DNA of 64,000 nt from CBDDFS01 sp965227255. GTDB lineage: Bacteria; Bacteroidota; Bacteroidia; Flavobacteriales_E; Vicingaceae. Location of the stretch: contig CBDDFS010000002.1 of the NCBI GenBank assembly GCA_965227255.1, forward strand, positions 992,001 to 1,056,000. Direction: 5' to 3'. The translations under genes and the position numbers were made by a program. Positions 1 to 9,368 of this stretch are shown in pieces (position 1 is the stretch's first letter; each line of letters opens with the position of its first letter). The notes beneath the pieces were generated by a model. It had not been told where the DNA came from, made no database searches, and saw only the letters and a program-made list of their open reading frames with translations.

Positions 1-1238
1 TCAATGCCCATTTTCTCTGCGGTCTTGTCGGAATTCTCATCAGTATGAAGAATGTAATGGCCTTCCCATTCTCTACCTGACTTAATATTGTAATAATGTT
101 TGATCAGCTCAGAATTGACACCTGAAAGCATTTCAATCTCTTCAGGTGTCCAAACATAGAATTTACCTTCTTCTCCTTCGCTGTCAGCATCAAGAGCGGA
201 GTAGAATTCACCTTGTGGTCCGGTTAATTCTCTTTTAACAAAATCAAGACTCTGGTTCATTACTTCCAGATACCTTTCCTTCTTAAAATATCTATACGCT
301 TTTGAGTATAAAGAGACAAGCTGGGCATTGTCGTAAAGCATTTTTTCGAAATGTGGAACAAGCCATATTTCATCTGTAGAATACCGTGCAAAACCTCCTC
401 CCAGATGGTCATATATACCTCCTGCAGCCATTTTGTCAAGAGTTAACTCTACATGTTCAAGTATTTCTTTATCATCCTTCAAAATGGCATAATCGAGAAG
501 GAATTCATAGTTATTGGGCAATGGAAATTTTGGAGAGCGATTTGGTCCACCTTCTTTCCGGTCGAATGTCTGCTTCCAGGCATCTGTCATTCCGGTAAGT
601 ACCTCTGAATAATCAACCTTATTATCATTCAGCTTGATCATTTCACTTTGCCTGATTCCATTTAACAGATTCTCAGCGTATTCCTCAACCTTTTTTGGGT
701 CTGTTTCATATTCCTTTACAATATTCTCCATGAGGTAAAGCCAGTTTTTCTTTGGAAAATAGGTACCTCCATAAAAAGGTCTGCCATCGGGAAGGGCGAA
801 ACAATTGAGAGGCCAACCGCCTCTGCCGGTAATTAGCTGGACTGCATTCATATAAACCTGATCCACATCGGGTCTTTCTTCACGATCTACCTTGATACAT
901 ACGAAGTGTTTATTCATGTAATTGGCAACTTCGACATCTTCGAAAGATTCTCGTTCCATTACATGACACCAATGACAAGCGCTATAACCAACGCTAACCA
1001 GAATCATTTTGTTCTCCTCTTTTGCCTTATTCAAAGCTTCTTCGCTCCATGCATACCATTCCACCGGATTATGAGCATGCTGAAGTAAATAAGGACTGCT
1101 TTCATGAATGAGTGAGTTGGTGTAAGGATGTGTGTCTTTGTCCATGTCTTCCGGGTATGAATTTAATTGAGTATGATCAGAACAAGAAAAGCTTGCGAGA
1201 ATCAATAATAGACAAGAAATTCTGGCTTTGAGGATCAT
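1..1238 (-). CDS. DUF255 (YyaL-like) thioredoxin-fold lipoprotein, 3' end cut by window
   Basis: The reverse strand reads without a stop from an ATG at 1236-1238 to the window edge, about 412 codons. The N-terminus is a short hydrophobic stretch ending in a lipobox-like SFSC, so a lipoprotein signal peptide is likely. About 45 residues in comes the hallmark HAHNPVEWYAW, followed by the thioredoxin-like SACHWCHVME with its CxxC pair and the REERPDVD and GRGGWPLN motifs of the DUF255/YyaL/SPATA20 family. Family members are about 650-700 aa: a thioredoxin-like N-terminal domain and a helical (alpha/alpha)6 glycosidase-like domain, the latter only partly inside the window. The biochemical role of the family is unsettled. 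The lipoprotein signal implies action in the envelope, unlike the cytosolic versions. The TCA at bases 1-3 is out of frame, so the gene continues to the left. Confidence 0.88.
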   Translation of the reverse strand, partial: MILKARISCLLLILASFSCSDHTQLNSYPEDMDKDTHPYTNSLIHESSPYLLQHAHNPVEWYAWSEEALNKAKEENKMILVSVGYSACHWCHVMERESFEDVEVANYMNKHFVCIKVDREERPDVDQVYMNAVQLITGRGGWPLNCFALPDGRPFYGGTYFPKKNWLYLMENIVKEYETDPKKVEEYAENLLNGIRQSEMIKLNDNKVDYSEVLTGMTDAWKQTFDRKEGGPNRSPKFPLPNNYEFLLDYAILKDDKEILEHVELTLDKMAAGGIYDHLGGGFARYSTDEIWLVPHFEKMLYDNAQLVSLYSKAYRYFKKERYLEVMNQSLDFVKRELTGPQGEFYSALDADSEGEEGKFYVWTPEEIEMLSGVNSELIKHYYNIKSGREWEGHYILHTDENSDKTAEKMGI

Positions 1239-1527
1239 CTTTGTAAAGATACATATTGACTCCTTTAGGCTTAAATGACGTCGCAATAATGCTTAATTTT
1301 AATTAAGATAAAATCAAAATCTGGCAACAAAATTTTATCACCAAATTTTTTGTTAATAAGCATTTGAAAAAAAATAATGTCGTGAAAGTCTTAATTACAA
1401 AGGCCTGAACCCAAATGTTTAAATTCTTGTTAATAATTTCAAAATAGGCCAACATCAAAAAGTAGAGTCATTGTATAAATTGCAAGAGCGTTAAACCAAA
1501 TCTTATTCAAAGCGAAAAACATTCATT

Positions 1528-4134
1528 ATGAGTAAAATACCTGTGCTGGATCTGGAGAAAAAAACACTGACCAATCAAGAAAATGGTCAGGAAAAAGTGG
1601 AAAAGACGAAAACCTATTCATATGAAGAAGCATTTGAAGCCTCTAAAGAATTTTTCAATGGTGATGAATTAGCAGCGAATGTGTGGATCAATAAATATGC
1701 CCTTAAGGACAGTGCAGGGAATATTTTTGAGCAGTCGCCAGACGATATGCACAGAAGACTGGCTAAAGAAATTTCGAGAGTGGAAAGCAAGTATGAAAAT
1801 CCACTTTCTGAAGATGAGGTTTATCAACTACTTAAAGACTTTAAATACATCGTTCCACAGGGTGGACCGATGACGGGTATTGGAAATAAATATCAGATCG
1901 CTTCATTGTCGAACTGCTTCGTAATTGGCAATAAAGGAAATGCCGATTCATATGGTAGTGTTATGAAGATCGATCAGGAGCAGGTTCAATTGATGAAGAG
2001 AAGAGGTGGTGTAGGTCACGATCTTTCTCACATTCGTCCAAGAGGACAGGCTGTTCTGAATAGTGCCCTAACCTCTACAGGTGTTGTTCCATTTATGGAA
2101 AGGTATTCGAACTCAACCAGAGAAGTTGCTCAGGACGGTAGAAGAGGAGCTTTGATGTTGTCAATCTCTATAAAACACCCTGATTCAGAGGGATTTATCG
2201 ATGCTAAAATGGATGGTACGAAAGTGACCGGCGCCAACGTTTCAGTGCGTATCGACGATGAGTTTATGAGAGCCGTTAAGTCGAATTCACCCTACAAACA
2301 GCAATTCCCAATCCAGGGAGATGCCAGCATCGAGCAGGAGATCAATGCCGGAGAACTTTGGAAAAAAATCGTGCACAATGCATGGAAATCTGCAGAACCG
2401 GGAATTCTTTTCTGGGATACAGTGATTAGAGAATCTGTACCTGATTCATACGCCGATCTTGGTTTTAAAACAGTTTCTACAAATCCTTGCGGAGAGATTC
2501 CACTTTGTCCTTATGATTCATGCCGATTACTCGCCATCAATCTATATAGTTATGTAGAAAATCCATTTACGCCTGAAGCAAAGTTCAACTATGAGTTGTT
2601 TGATAAGCATTCAAGATATGCATTGAGAATCATGGACGACATTGTTGACCTGGAGCTGGAAAAAATTGACAAGATCATCGAGAAGATCCAAAACGATCCG
2701 GAAGATGATGAGATCAAGGCCGTGGAGTACAATCTTTGGAAGAATATCAGAAAGAAATGTGTGGAAGGCCGACGAACAGGAGTAGGTATCACTGCTGAAG
2801 GTGATATGCTGGCTGCACTTGGAATTCAATATGGTTCTGATGAAGCGCTTTCATTCTCCGAAGACGTTCATAAAAAATACGCTGTAAGTGTATATTCTTC
2901 ATCGGTTGACTTAGCGAAAGAGAGAGGATGTTTCCCAATTTATGATACAGTGCGTGAAGAGAAGAATCCTTTCATCATGCGTATTAAGGAGGAAAATGAA
3001 GATTTATATGCCGACATGGTTAAATATGGTCGAAGAAACATTGCTTGTTTGACTATTGCACCAACAGGAACTACATCTCTAATGACTCAAACTACTTCAG
3101 GAATTGAGCCTGTTTTCATGATCTCTTACAAGAGGAGAAGAAAGGTTAATCCGAATGACAAAAACGTAAAAGTTGACTTTGTTGATGAGGTAGGAGACAG
3201 CTGGGAAGAATTCAATGTGTTCCATCACAAATTCCTCGACTGGTTGAAGATTAACAACTACGACGTGGATCAGGTTGCGACCATGACAGATGAGGAATTG
3301 AATGAGATCATAGCCAAGTCACCATACAACGGCGCTACTGCCAATGATGTTGACTGGGTGAATAAAGTGAAAATGCAGGGCGCTGTACAGAAATGGGTTG
3401 ACCACAGTATTAGCGTAACAGTTAATGTCCCCGAAGATGTTAGTGAAGAATTGATCAGCGACATCTATGTTACGGGATGGGAAAGCGGCTGTAAAGGTGT
3501 TACTGTGTACAGGGATGGAAGTAGATCCGGTGTTCTTGTCAACGACAAGGAAGAAGACAAGAAGTCTGCCGAGGATATGGTTCTTGAAACGAATGCACCA
3601 AAAAGACCCGATACAATTGAAGCTGATATCATCCGATTCTCGAATAATGATGAAAAGTGGATTGCCGTGGTAGGTTGTATCAAAGACAGACCTTACGAAA
3701 TCTTCACAGGTAGAGCCGAAGATTCTTTCATGATCCCTTCTTATGTAGAAAAGGGATTTGTCATCAAGAACAGAAATGATGAAGGAAAGAGCAGATACGA
3801 CTTCCAGTATATTGATAAAGATGGATACAGAATTACGATCAATGGTCTATCGAGATCTTTCAACAAAGAATTCTGGAACTATGCCAAGTTGCTCTCAGGA
3901 GTATTGCGTCATGGCATGCCTTTGATCTCTGTTGTGGATATGGTTTCTGATCTGCATCTGAATGACGAGACATTGAATACCTGGAAAGCAGGAGTAGTTC
4001 GTGCACTTAAAAAATATATTCCGGATGGCACTGCAAATGAAAAAGAAGCTTGCGAATCATGCGGTGAAAATTCATTGGTATACGAGGAAGGTTGCCTGAA
4101 CTGTAAGAATTGTGGTCACTCAAAATGTGGCTGA
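1528..4134 (+). CDS. nrdJ: Adenosylcobalamin-dependent (class II) ribonucleotide reductase
   Basis: This 868-residue protein reduces ribonucleotides to deoxyribonucleotides using adenosylcobalamin as radical source. Visible class II features are the first redox cysteine in LSNCFV (about residue 130), GGVGHDLSHIRPRG, the active-site NPCGEIPL with its radical cysteine at about residue 321, and APTGTTSLM with SGIEPVF. The C-terminus carries a cysteine-rich tail, CESCG followed about 15 residues later by CKNCG and a last CG. Such tails hold the swinging dithiol that re-reduces the active site, and possibly a bound metal. There is no R2 or activase gene nearby, which fits a class II enzyme. The ATG at 1528 is preceded by a 289-base spacer. 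An OmpA-family gene starts 12 bases after the stop and may be cotranscribed, though a functional link is not evident. Confidence 0.95.
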   Translation: MSKIPVLDLEKKTLTNQENGQEKVEKTKTYSYEEAFEASKEFFNGDELAANVWINKYALKDSAGNIFEQSPDDMHRRLAKEISRVESKYENPLSEDEVYQLLKDFKYIVPQGGPMTGIGNKYQIASLSNCFVIGNKGNADSYGSVMKIDQEQVQLMKRRGGVGHDLSHIRPRGQAVLNSALTSTGVVPFMERYSNSTREVAQDGRRGALMLSISIKHPDSEGFIDAKMDGTKVTGANVSVRIDDEFMRAVKSNSPYKQQFPIQGDASIEQEINAGELWKKIVHNAWKSAEPGILFWDTVIRESVPDSYADLGFKTVSTNPCGEIPLCPYDSCRLLAINLYSYVENPFTPEAKFNYELFDKHSRYALRIMDDIVDLELEKIDKIIEKIQNDPEDDEIKAVEYNLWKNIRKKCVEGRRTGVGITAEGDMLAALGIQYGSDEALSFSEDVHKKYAVSVYSSSVDLAKERGCFPIYDTVREEKNPFIMRIKEENEDLYADMVKYGRRNIACLTIAPTGTTSLMTQTTSGIEPVFMISYKRRRKVNPNDKNVKVDFVDEVGDSWEEFNVFHHKFLDWLKINNYDVDQVATMTDEELNEIIAKSPYNGATANDVDWVNKVKMQGAVQKWVDHSISVTVNVPEDVSEELISDIYVTGWESGCKGVTVYRDGSRSGVLVNDKEEDKKSAEDMVLETNAPKRPDTIEADIIRFSNNDEKWIAVVGCIKDRPYEIFTGRAEDSFMIPSYVEKGFVIKNRNDEGKSRYDFQYIDKDGYRITINGLSRSFNKEFWNYAKLLSGVLRHGMPLISVVDMVSDLHLNDETLNTWKAGVVRALKKYIPDGTANEKEACESCGENSLVYEEGCLNCKNCGHSKCG

Positions 4135-4146
4135 TAAAATAGTTTC

Positions 4147-5346
4147 ATGTTTATATTGAAAGGAAAGGACTTTGTTTATCGCAAGGTCCTTTTTCTATTG
4201 TGTGTGTTTCTCTCTTTGTCTTCTTCGGCTCAGACAGTATCAAAGATCAGCTGTCTTGTTCCGTATGAAATCAACATGGCTAAAGATGATGCCGGACCGG
4301 TTGATAAGGATATTTATTATGAGAGCCATGATGATCATCCTTTTTGGTATAGGATCAACTTTGAAGACAATATGAAGGTGAATTATCAGATCACCTCTCT
4401 GGACGAGAATTCGAATTTTGATATTTATCTCTACCAGTATGATGGCAATCAATTCTGCAAGATGTTCATCAATAATAATCTCGAATTGATTTCATTCGAG
4501 CGAAGTCTCGATTACAAAAGCTCTAAAGGATCATCTTATTATCTTGGTATTTACCCAATCAGTCCCGGTGGCTGTGGTCATAAGATCACTCTTGAATCCG
4601 AGGATAAATACGTAAGTCTGACCGCCAACAATCTTCGGGTTAAATGTGGAATGGGAGAGATTGTAGAGAATCCGGATAATATCACAGCCAAAGGCAATGT
4701 AATACTTAAGGGGCATGTGGGAGATAGATTGACAGGGAATAAGATCAACGCCAGGATCAGCCTTATCGATCCATTTACCGGTCACAAGCAAGACGTTTAT
4801 TCAAATGATAAAAGCGGCTTTGAAGTAGGTTTGAAAGAGGACGGAGACTATAAGGTTCAGATCTCGGCATTTGGATACGAAGAACTTATTTCTGCCACTG
4901 CTGCCTACGATGGTGACTACGTTGTTTTTACTCTGGAGGCATCGGCAGAGATGAACTATGTGTTAAACAATGTTTATTTCTACCCAAATACTTTTGCTTT
5001 AAAGGATGAATCCATTGAAGAATTGGAAAGTGTATATAGCTTCATACAAAACCACCCCGATCTGCATATGCTTATTAAGGGTCATACAAATGGAAACAAA
5101 GACATCAAAGCCAGTCGATTCGTAAAAGAGACAGGTGAAGAATGGAATTTTACCGGGACGGCAAAAGAGCTTTCTCAGAAACGAGCAGAAAAAATAGTGG
5201 AGTTTCTGGTGAATAAGGGAATAGACGAAATAAGACTCGAAGCGATTGGGAAGGGCGGTGATGAAATGATAATTCAGAATCCGTCAAGCCTGAAAGATGC
5301 CATGAAAAATATCAGGGTAGAGATCCTGATCGTTCATCAGGAATGA
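4147..5346 (+). CDS. Secreted OmpA-family protein with carboxypeptidase-regulatory-like domain
   Basis: The 399-residue product starts with a basic-hydrophobic signal peptide ending in SSSAQ (about residues 1-29). Residues about 30-160 look like a pre-peptidase/PPC-type beta domain with aromatic and acidic residues. Residues about 185-260 form a carboxypeptidase-regulatory-like beta sandwich (KINARISLIDPFTG). The last 120 residues are an OmpA C-terminal domain: NVYFYPNT, then LSQKRAEKIVEFLVNKGI and a terminal RVEILI. The usual GHTD of the peptidoglycan-binding loop reads GHTN here, and about 20 extra residues separate it from the conserved Arg, so diaminopimelate binding may be altered. It lies 12 bases behind nrdJ and overlaps the convergent gene at 5337 by 10 bases. 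Likely location: periplasm or outer membrane, anchored to peptidoglycan (inference). Confidence 0.85.
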   Translation: MFILKGKDFVYRKVLFLLCVFLSLSSSAQTVSKISCLVPYEINMAKDDAGPVDKDIYYESHDDHPFWYRINFEDNMKVNYQITSLDENSNFDIYLYQYDGNQFCKMFINNNLELISFERSLDYKSSKGSSYYLGIYPISPGGCGHKITLESEDKYVSLTANNLRVKCGMGEIVENPDNITAKGNVILKGHVGDRLTGNKINARISLIDPFTGHKQDVYSNDKSGFEVGLKEDGDYKVQISAFGYEELISATAAYDGDYVVFTLEASAEMNYVLNNVYFYPNTFALKDESIEELESVYSFIQNHPDLHMLIKGHTNGNKDIKASRFVKETGEEWNFTGTAKELSQKRAEKIVEFLVNKGIDEIRLEAIGKGGDEMIIQNPSSLKDAMKNIRVEILIVHQE

Positions 5347-6098
5347 TTGAACTTCCTCTCCACCAGTTCAATGAAATTTCTTACTGTCTCATTTTCAAGA
5401 TCCCATGTGAATTCCGCATGAAGGTCTCTCATGTACTCTTCAGCTTCCTTGAAGTCCTGTCTTGAATTCAATTCTTCCAGAACCTCGGCTAATTTCTCTG
5501 TATTTCCTTTGAATAATTCACTGGCGTAGAGATATTTTTCATTGATGCCTATAGCTGCACTAAGATCAGTGACAACCATATTTTTTAGTTTTTCCTCTAC
5601 GTTTTTCGAAACCTCGGTCGCACTTTGTACTTGCTCAGCGACAGGAATTCCTCCGCTTTCTGAATCATCAAGACTTCCATCGGCTTCAAAAGAAACTTCT
5701 TCTTCCTCCGATATCTCTTCTGTGATTTCTTCCTTAGTTTCAGCTGCAAATTCGTCTGAAACTTCTATTTCTTCCTCAATTTCCTGACTTTCGATCTCTT
5801 CCTGGATTTCATCCACTACGGTGTTGTCTTCCCTGATTATTTCAGTTTCTTCAACATTCTCTTCCTCTTGAACTGTGTCTTCAATCTGTTCCGTGAACTC
5901 ACCCTTTTTGTCGAGCAATTCTATGTAATGCATCAGGATCACAGTTTTTTCAGTGAGTTTGTTCATTTTATTCAGAACAGCTTTCAACTGAATGATGGGT
6001 AATCGGTCGAGTGGAGTTAATCGATCCGATTCATACTTAATATCGTCTATCAATTCCGTGATGTCACGGCGCATTGCTTTTAGATCTTCATTTGTCAT
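5337..6098 (-). CDS. Glutamate-rich coiled-coil protein of unknown function
   Basis: I do not recognise a family. The 253-residue product has no signal peptide or membrane segment. Residues 1-65 are predicted amphipathic helix (LKAMRRDITELIDDI, LKAVLNKMNKL). Residues about 70-165 are an extremely Glu-rich, low-complexity linker (repeated EEIEEE/EEISEEEE), and the C-terminal 80 residues form a conserved-looking helical domain (LSAAIGINEKYLYASELF, AEYMRDLHAEFTWDL). The C-terminal part, with 'INEKYLYASELFKGN' and 'FIELVERKF', resembles the end domain of many small Bacteroidota cytoplasmic hypothetical proteins. The linker suggests a tether between two helical modules. It is convergent with, and overlaps by 10 bases, the OmpA gene, and is divergent from murF-alr across 157 bases. 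Confidence 0.75.
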   Translation of the reverse strand: MTNEDLKAMRRDITELIDDIKYESDRLTPLDRLPIIQLKAVLNKMNKLTEKTVILMHYIELLDKKGEFTEQIEDTVQEEENVEETEIIREDNTVVDEIQEEIESQEIEEEIEVSDEFAAETKEEITEEISEEEEVSFEADGSLDDSESGGIPVAEQVQSATEVSKNVEEKLKNMVVTDLSAAIGINEKYLYASELFKGNTEKLAEVLEELNSRQDFKEAEEYMRDLHAEFTWDLENETVRNFIELVERKFNHS

Positions 6099-6255
6099 GA
6101 TTTCAAAGTAATAGATATTGGCTCAAGGTTCTGAAGATGAAGCCTGTATTTTGTCAACAATTGTTTTCAACAGAAATCTGAATATTTAAGCTCATTCAAA
6201 TTCAGAGAGCTCAAAGGTATAATCATATTATAAAACTTATTTTAGTCCATATTTA

Positions 6256-8742
6256 TTGGATTTGAATACCCGAAGCTTTACCATATATGAGATTGCCGAG
6301 ATATGCCGGGCTGATATTGATATATCAGCTGACGGTGAAATGTCTTCAATTGAGCGTTTCGTGGTGGACAGCAGATTTAGGGGGCTTAACCGCAACACAT
6401 GCTTTGTGGCATTGAAAACGGACAATAACGACGGGCACAAATATATTGCCGATGCCTACGATAAAGACGTTCGAACCTTCCTGGTTAATAGTGATGCAAA
6501 TCTTCCATTTCTTCAGGACGCAATCTTTTTGAAGGTCGATGACAGCTTGAATTCGCTTCAAGACTTAGCCGCATTTCGCAGAAATGAAATTCATTACCCC
6601 GTTTTGGCCATAACGGGAAGCAACGGTAAAACCATCGTAAAGGAATGGCTATATCAGATTCTCAGCAAGGAAAGGATTGTTTATCGGAGTCCGAAAAGTT
6701 ATAATTCTCAAATTGGTGTGGCTTTGTCTCTTCTAATGTTACCCGACAACGCTGATATCGCCATTATTGAAGCCGGAATATCCCAGAGGGGAGAAATGGA
6801 CAGGCTTAAACAAATGATACAGCCGGATTGCGGAATTTTCACCAATATTCATTCTGCCCATCTTGAAAACTTTAACGGTCAGGATGAACTGATTGATGAG
6901 AAATTGAAGCTTTTTTCATCATGCAAGCAACTTATTTATTCTTCAGACTATGCCAATATAACCAGTGGAATAGACCGTGGCACCTTCGATGAAGGACTCA
7001 CCATATTGGATTGGTCAGCTGATCAAACAGCATCGATCAATGTGAATGTCGAATCAATTGAATTGGGAAAAAAGATCAGTATTGAACACAATGGTCAAGA
7101 ATTGCAATCAGACCTTCCGTTTGATGATAAGGCTTCAGTTGAGAACTACATTCATTGTGCCATTGCTTGTCTTCATATGAATATGAATCACGATACCATC
7201 TTCAGTGCGGCGTCAATGCTCTCACCGGTGGCCATGAGGCTTCAGTTACTCAGAGGGCTCAACAATTCTATCCTGATCAATGATTCTTACAATTCAGATC
7301 TTACATCCTTGGAGCTGGCCTTGAATTTCCTCAATATGCATAAGGAATATGAGTCGAATACACTTATCATATCAGATCTTCTCCAGAGCGGAATAGATGA
7401 AAAAGAGCTTTATGAAAGAGTAAATAAGCTTTGCACAGAAAATAACATAGAGCATTTGTATGGAATTGGAGATAAGATTTCGGCCATGGAATCGATATTT
7501 TCAATCGATGTAAAGCTATATAAAACAACAGATGACTTTCTCGACGATTTACCCAATCTTCATCTGGGAGAGCAGAATATTCTAATCAAAGGAGCCAGAA
7601 AATTTGGTTTCGAAAGAATCTCGAACTACCTGGAGAATGTAAAACATGAGACACATCTGGATGTAAATCTTTCAGCCGCCATTGACAATCTGAATTATTT
7701 TAAGACTCAGCTAAAAAAGGATGTAAAGGTAATGGCCATGGTTAAGGCTTTCTCATACGGCACCGGGAGTGATGAAATTGGACATGTACTTGTTCATCAT
7801 GGTATTGATTATCTCACAGTAGCCTACATAGAAGAAGGCAAGGAACTGAGAAAAAAAGGGATCAAAGTTCCGATTATGGTTATGAATCCGGCCATAGGTG
7901 AATTGCGTGAGATGGCTGAATATGACCTTGAAGCAGAGGTTTTTAGTATACCAAATTTGTTGCTGATCGACGAATTTGTAAAGGAAAGCGGGAAGAGCAT
8001 TAAAGTGCATTTGAAGGTGGAAAGCGGTATGCACCGTTTGGGATTCGAAGAAGGTGATATTGAGAAATTGATAAGCATATTAAAAGACAATCCGAAAATT
8101 GCACTTACCACTGTTTTTACTCATTTGGTTGCCAGTGATAATGGGGACCATGATGATTTTACCCACAATCAAATCAAAGATTTTGAAGCTTTCTGCACCT
8201 CACTTGATAAAAACGGATTCAAATATCTGAAGCATGTATTAAACTCAGATGGAATTCACCGCTTCCCGCAATACCAGTATGATATGGTAAGGCTGGGAAT
8301 TGGCTTGTATGGCTTGACATCCATAGAAGAAAAGAAAGATAAATTGAGGTCAGTGGTGAGTCTGAAGTCGAGGATTAGTCAGATAAAAAATATATCACCA
8401 GGCGAAAGTGTTGGATATTCTCGCGCATTTATTGCAGATAAAAAAATGAAGATTGCCACTATACCCATTGGCTATGCCGACGGACTTGTGCGTTCTCTGG
8501 GTAATGCTAACTGGTATTTCCGCATTGGAAATCAAATAGCACCTATCGTGGGCAATGTATGCATGGACATGACCATGATTGATGTAAGCGAAATTGAAAA
8601 TGTAAGGGAAAGAGATGAGGTATTCATTTTCTCAGGCAACGCCGATATATATAAAATGGCAGAAAAAAGAGGTACCATACCCTATGAAATTTTAACATCG
8701 ATGTCGGAAAGAATAAAACGCGTCTATTACTACGGTGATTAA
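6256..8742 (+). CDS. murF: Bifunctional MurF ligase / alanine racemase fusion
   Basis: The 828-residue product joins two cell-wall enzymes. Residues about 8-450 are UDP-MurNAc-tripeptide:D-Ala-D-Ala ligase (MurF): ATP loop TGSNGKT at 120-126, IIEAGISQRGEM and INDSYNSDL. Residues about 455-828 are a PLP alanine racemase: the Schiff-base lysine in MVKAFSYG at about 497, VESGMHRLGF, the catalytic-tyrosine motif ESVGYSR (Tyr about 721), and IPIGYADGL with GNVCMDMTMID. The fusion makes D-Ala and uses D-Ala-D-Ala in one polypeptide and is a known Bacteroidota arrangement. The start is a TTG at 6256. The reading frame is open only back to 6223 and has no ATG before about residue 29, which already lies inside the MurF fold, so TTG (6256 or 6262) is the best choice. 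Confidence 0.95.
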   Translation: MDLNTRSFTIYEIAEICRADIDISADGEMSSIERFVVDSRFRGLNRNTCFVALKTDNNDGHKYIADAYDKDVRTFLVNSDANLPFLQDAIFLKVDDSLNSLQDLAAFRRNEIHYPVLAITGSNGKTIVKEWLYQILSKERIVYRSPKSYNSQIGVALSLLMLPDNADIAIIEAGISQRGEMDRLKQMIQPDCGIFTNIHSAHLENFNGQDELIDEKLKLFSSCKQLIYSSDYANITSGIDRGTFDEGLTILDWSADQTASINVNVESIELGKKISIEHNGQELQSDLPFDDKASVENYIHCAIACLHMNMNHDTIFSAASMLSPVAMRLQLLRGLNNSILINDSYNSDLTSLELALNFLNMHKEYESNTLIISDLLQSGIDEKELYERVNKLCTENNIEHLYGIGDKISAMESIFSIDVKLYKTTDDFLDDLPNLHLGEQNILIKGARKFGFERISNYLENVKHETHLDVNLSAAIDNLNYFKTQLKKDVKVMAMVKAFSYGTGSDEIGHVLVHHGIDYLTVAYIEEGKELRKKGIKVPIMVMNPAIGELREMAEYDLEAEVFSIPNLLLIDEFVKESGKSIKVHLKVESGMHRLGFEEGDIEKLISILKDNPKIALTTVFTHLVASDNGDHDDFTHNQIKDFEAFCTSLDKNGFKYLKHVLNSDGIHRFPQYQYDMVRLGIGLYGLTSIEEKKDKLRSVVSLKSRISQIKNISPGESVGYSRAFIADKKMKIATIPIGYADGLVRSLGNANWYFRIGNQIAPIVGNVCMDMTMIDVSEIENVRERDEVFIFSGNADIYKMAEKRGTIPYEILTSMSERIKRVYYYGD

Positions 8743-8789
8743 AATGTTTTTGGCTGTGCAACCATTTGAAACTAACCTGCGTCTTGTGA

Positions 8790-9368
8790 ATGAATAAGGA
8801 CAGCGAATCTTATTACATGAGTGATGAAGAACTCATCAAAGCGTGCATACAGAAATCACAGTCGGCGCAAAAAGCGCTCTTTGATAAATACAGTCGCAAG
8901 ATGATGGGAGTTTGTATGAGGTATGCCGATGATTCACTGGAAGCACAGGATATACTTCAGGATGGCTTCATCAAGGTATTTAATTCAATGTCCTCATTTC
9001 AACACGAAGGGAGTCTTGAAGGATGGATCAAAAGGATCATAGTTAACACGGCTCTCGACAACTACAGAAGGAACAAAAAGAGAAAATATGCTGTAGAGTT
9101 GGATGATGAAGATGTAAGAGAATTAAAACAGGAAGAAAGTATAATGGGTGGAATTAATAGTAAATTTTTATTGTCGTTGATCAATCAGTTGCCTGAGGGT
9201 TATAAGTTGGTCTTCAACATGTTTGCTATTGAAGGATACTCTCATAAAGAAATATCACAGGAATTGGGCATTTCAATAAACACGTCCAAGTCCCAGTATG
9301 CCAGGGCCAGGGCATATTTGCAAAAAGAATTGGCCAAAATCGAATCGAGCTGGACAGATGAAAGATAA
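8790..9368 (+). CDS. ECF-type RNA polymerase sigma-70 family factor
   Basis: This 192-residue protein has a region 2 (AQKALFDKYSRKMMGVCMRYADD, then AQDILQDGFIKVFNSM and GWIKRIIVNTALDNYRR) and a region 4 helix-turn-helix (LPEGYKLVFNMFAIEGYSHKEISQELGIS, NTSKSQYARARAYL). It lacks regions 1 and 3, as expected of extracytoplasmic-function sigma factors. It should direct RNA polymerase to a small regulon. The downstream membrane gene begins inside its last codons, so the pair is probably translationally coupled, as sigma/anti-sigma pairs often are. Its start lies 47 bases behind murF-alr. ATG at 8790 is chosen; a second in-frame ATG lies about 9 codons on (MSDEELIKA) and could be the true start. 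Confidence 0.93.
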   Translation: MNKDSESYYMSDEELIKACIQKSQSAQKALFDKYSRKMMGVCMRYADDSLEAQDILQDGFIKVFNSMSSFQHEGSLEGWIKRIIVNTALDNYRRNKKRKYAVELDDEDVRELKQEESIMGGINSKFLLSLINQLPEGYKLVFNMFAIEGYSHKEISQELGISINTSKSQYARARAYLQKELAKIESSWTDER

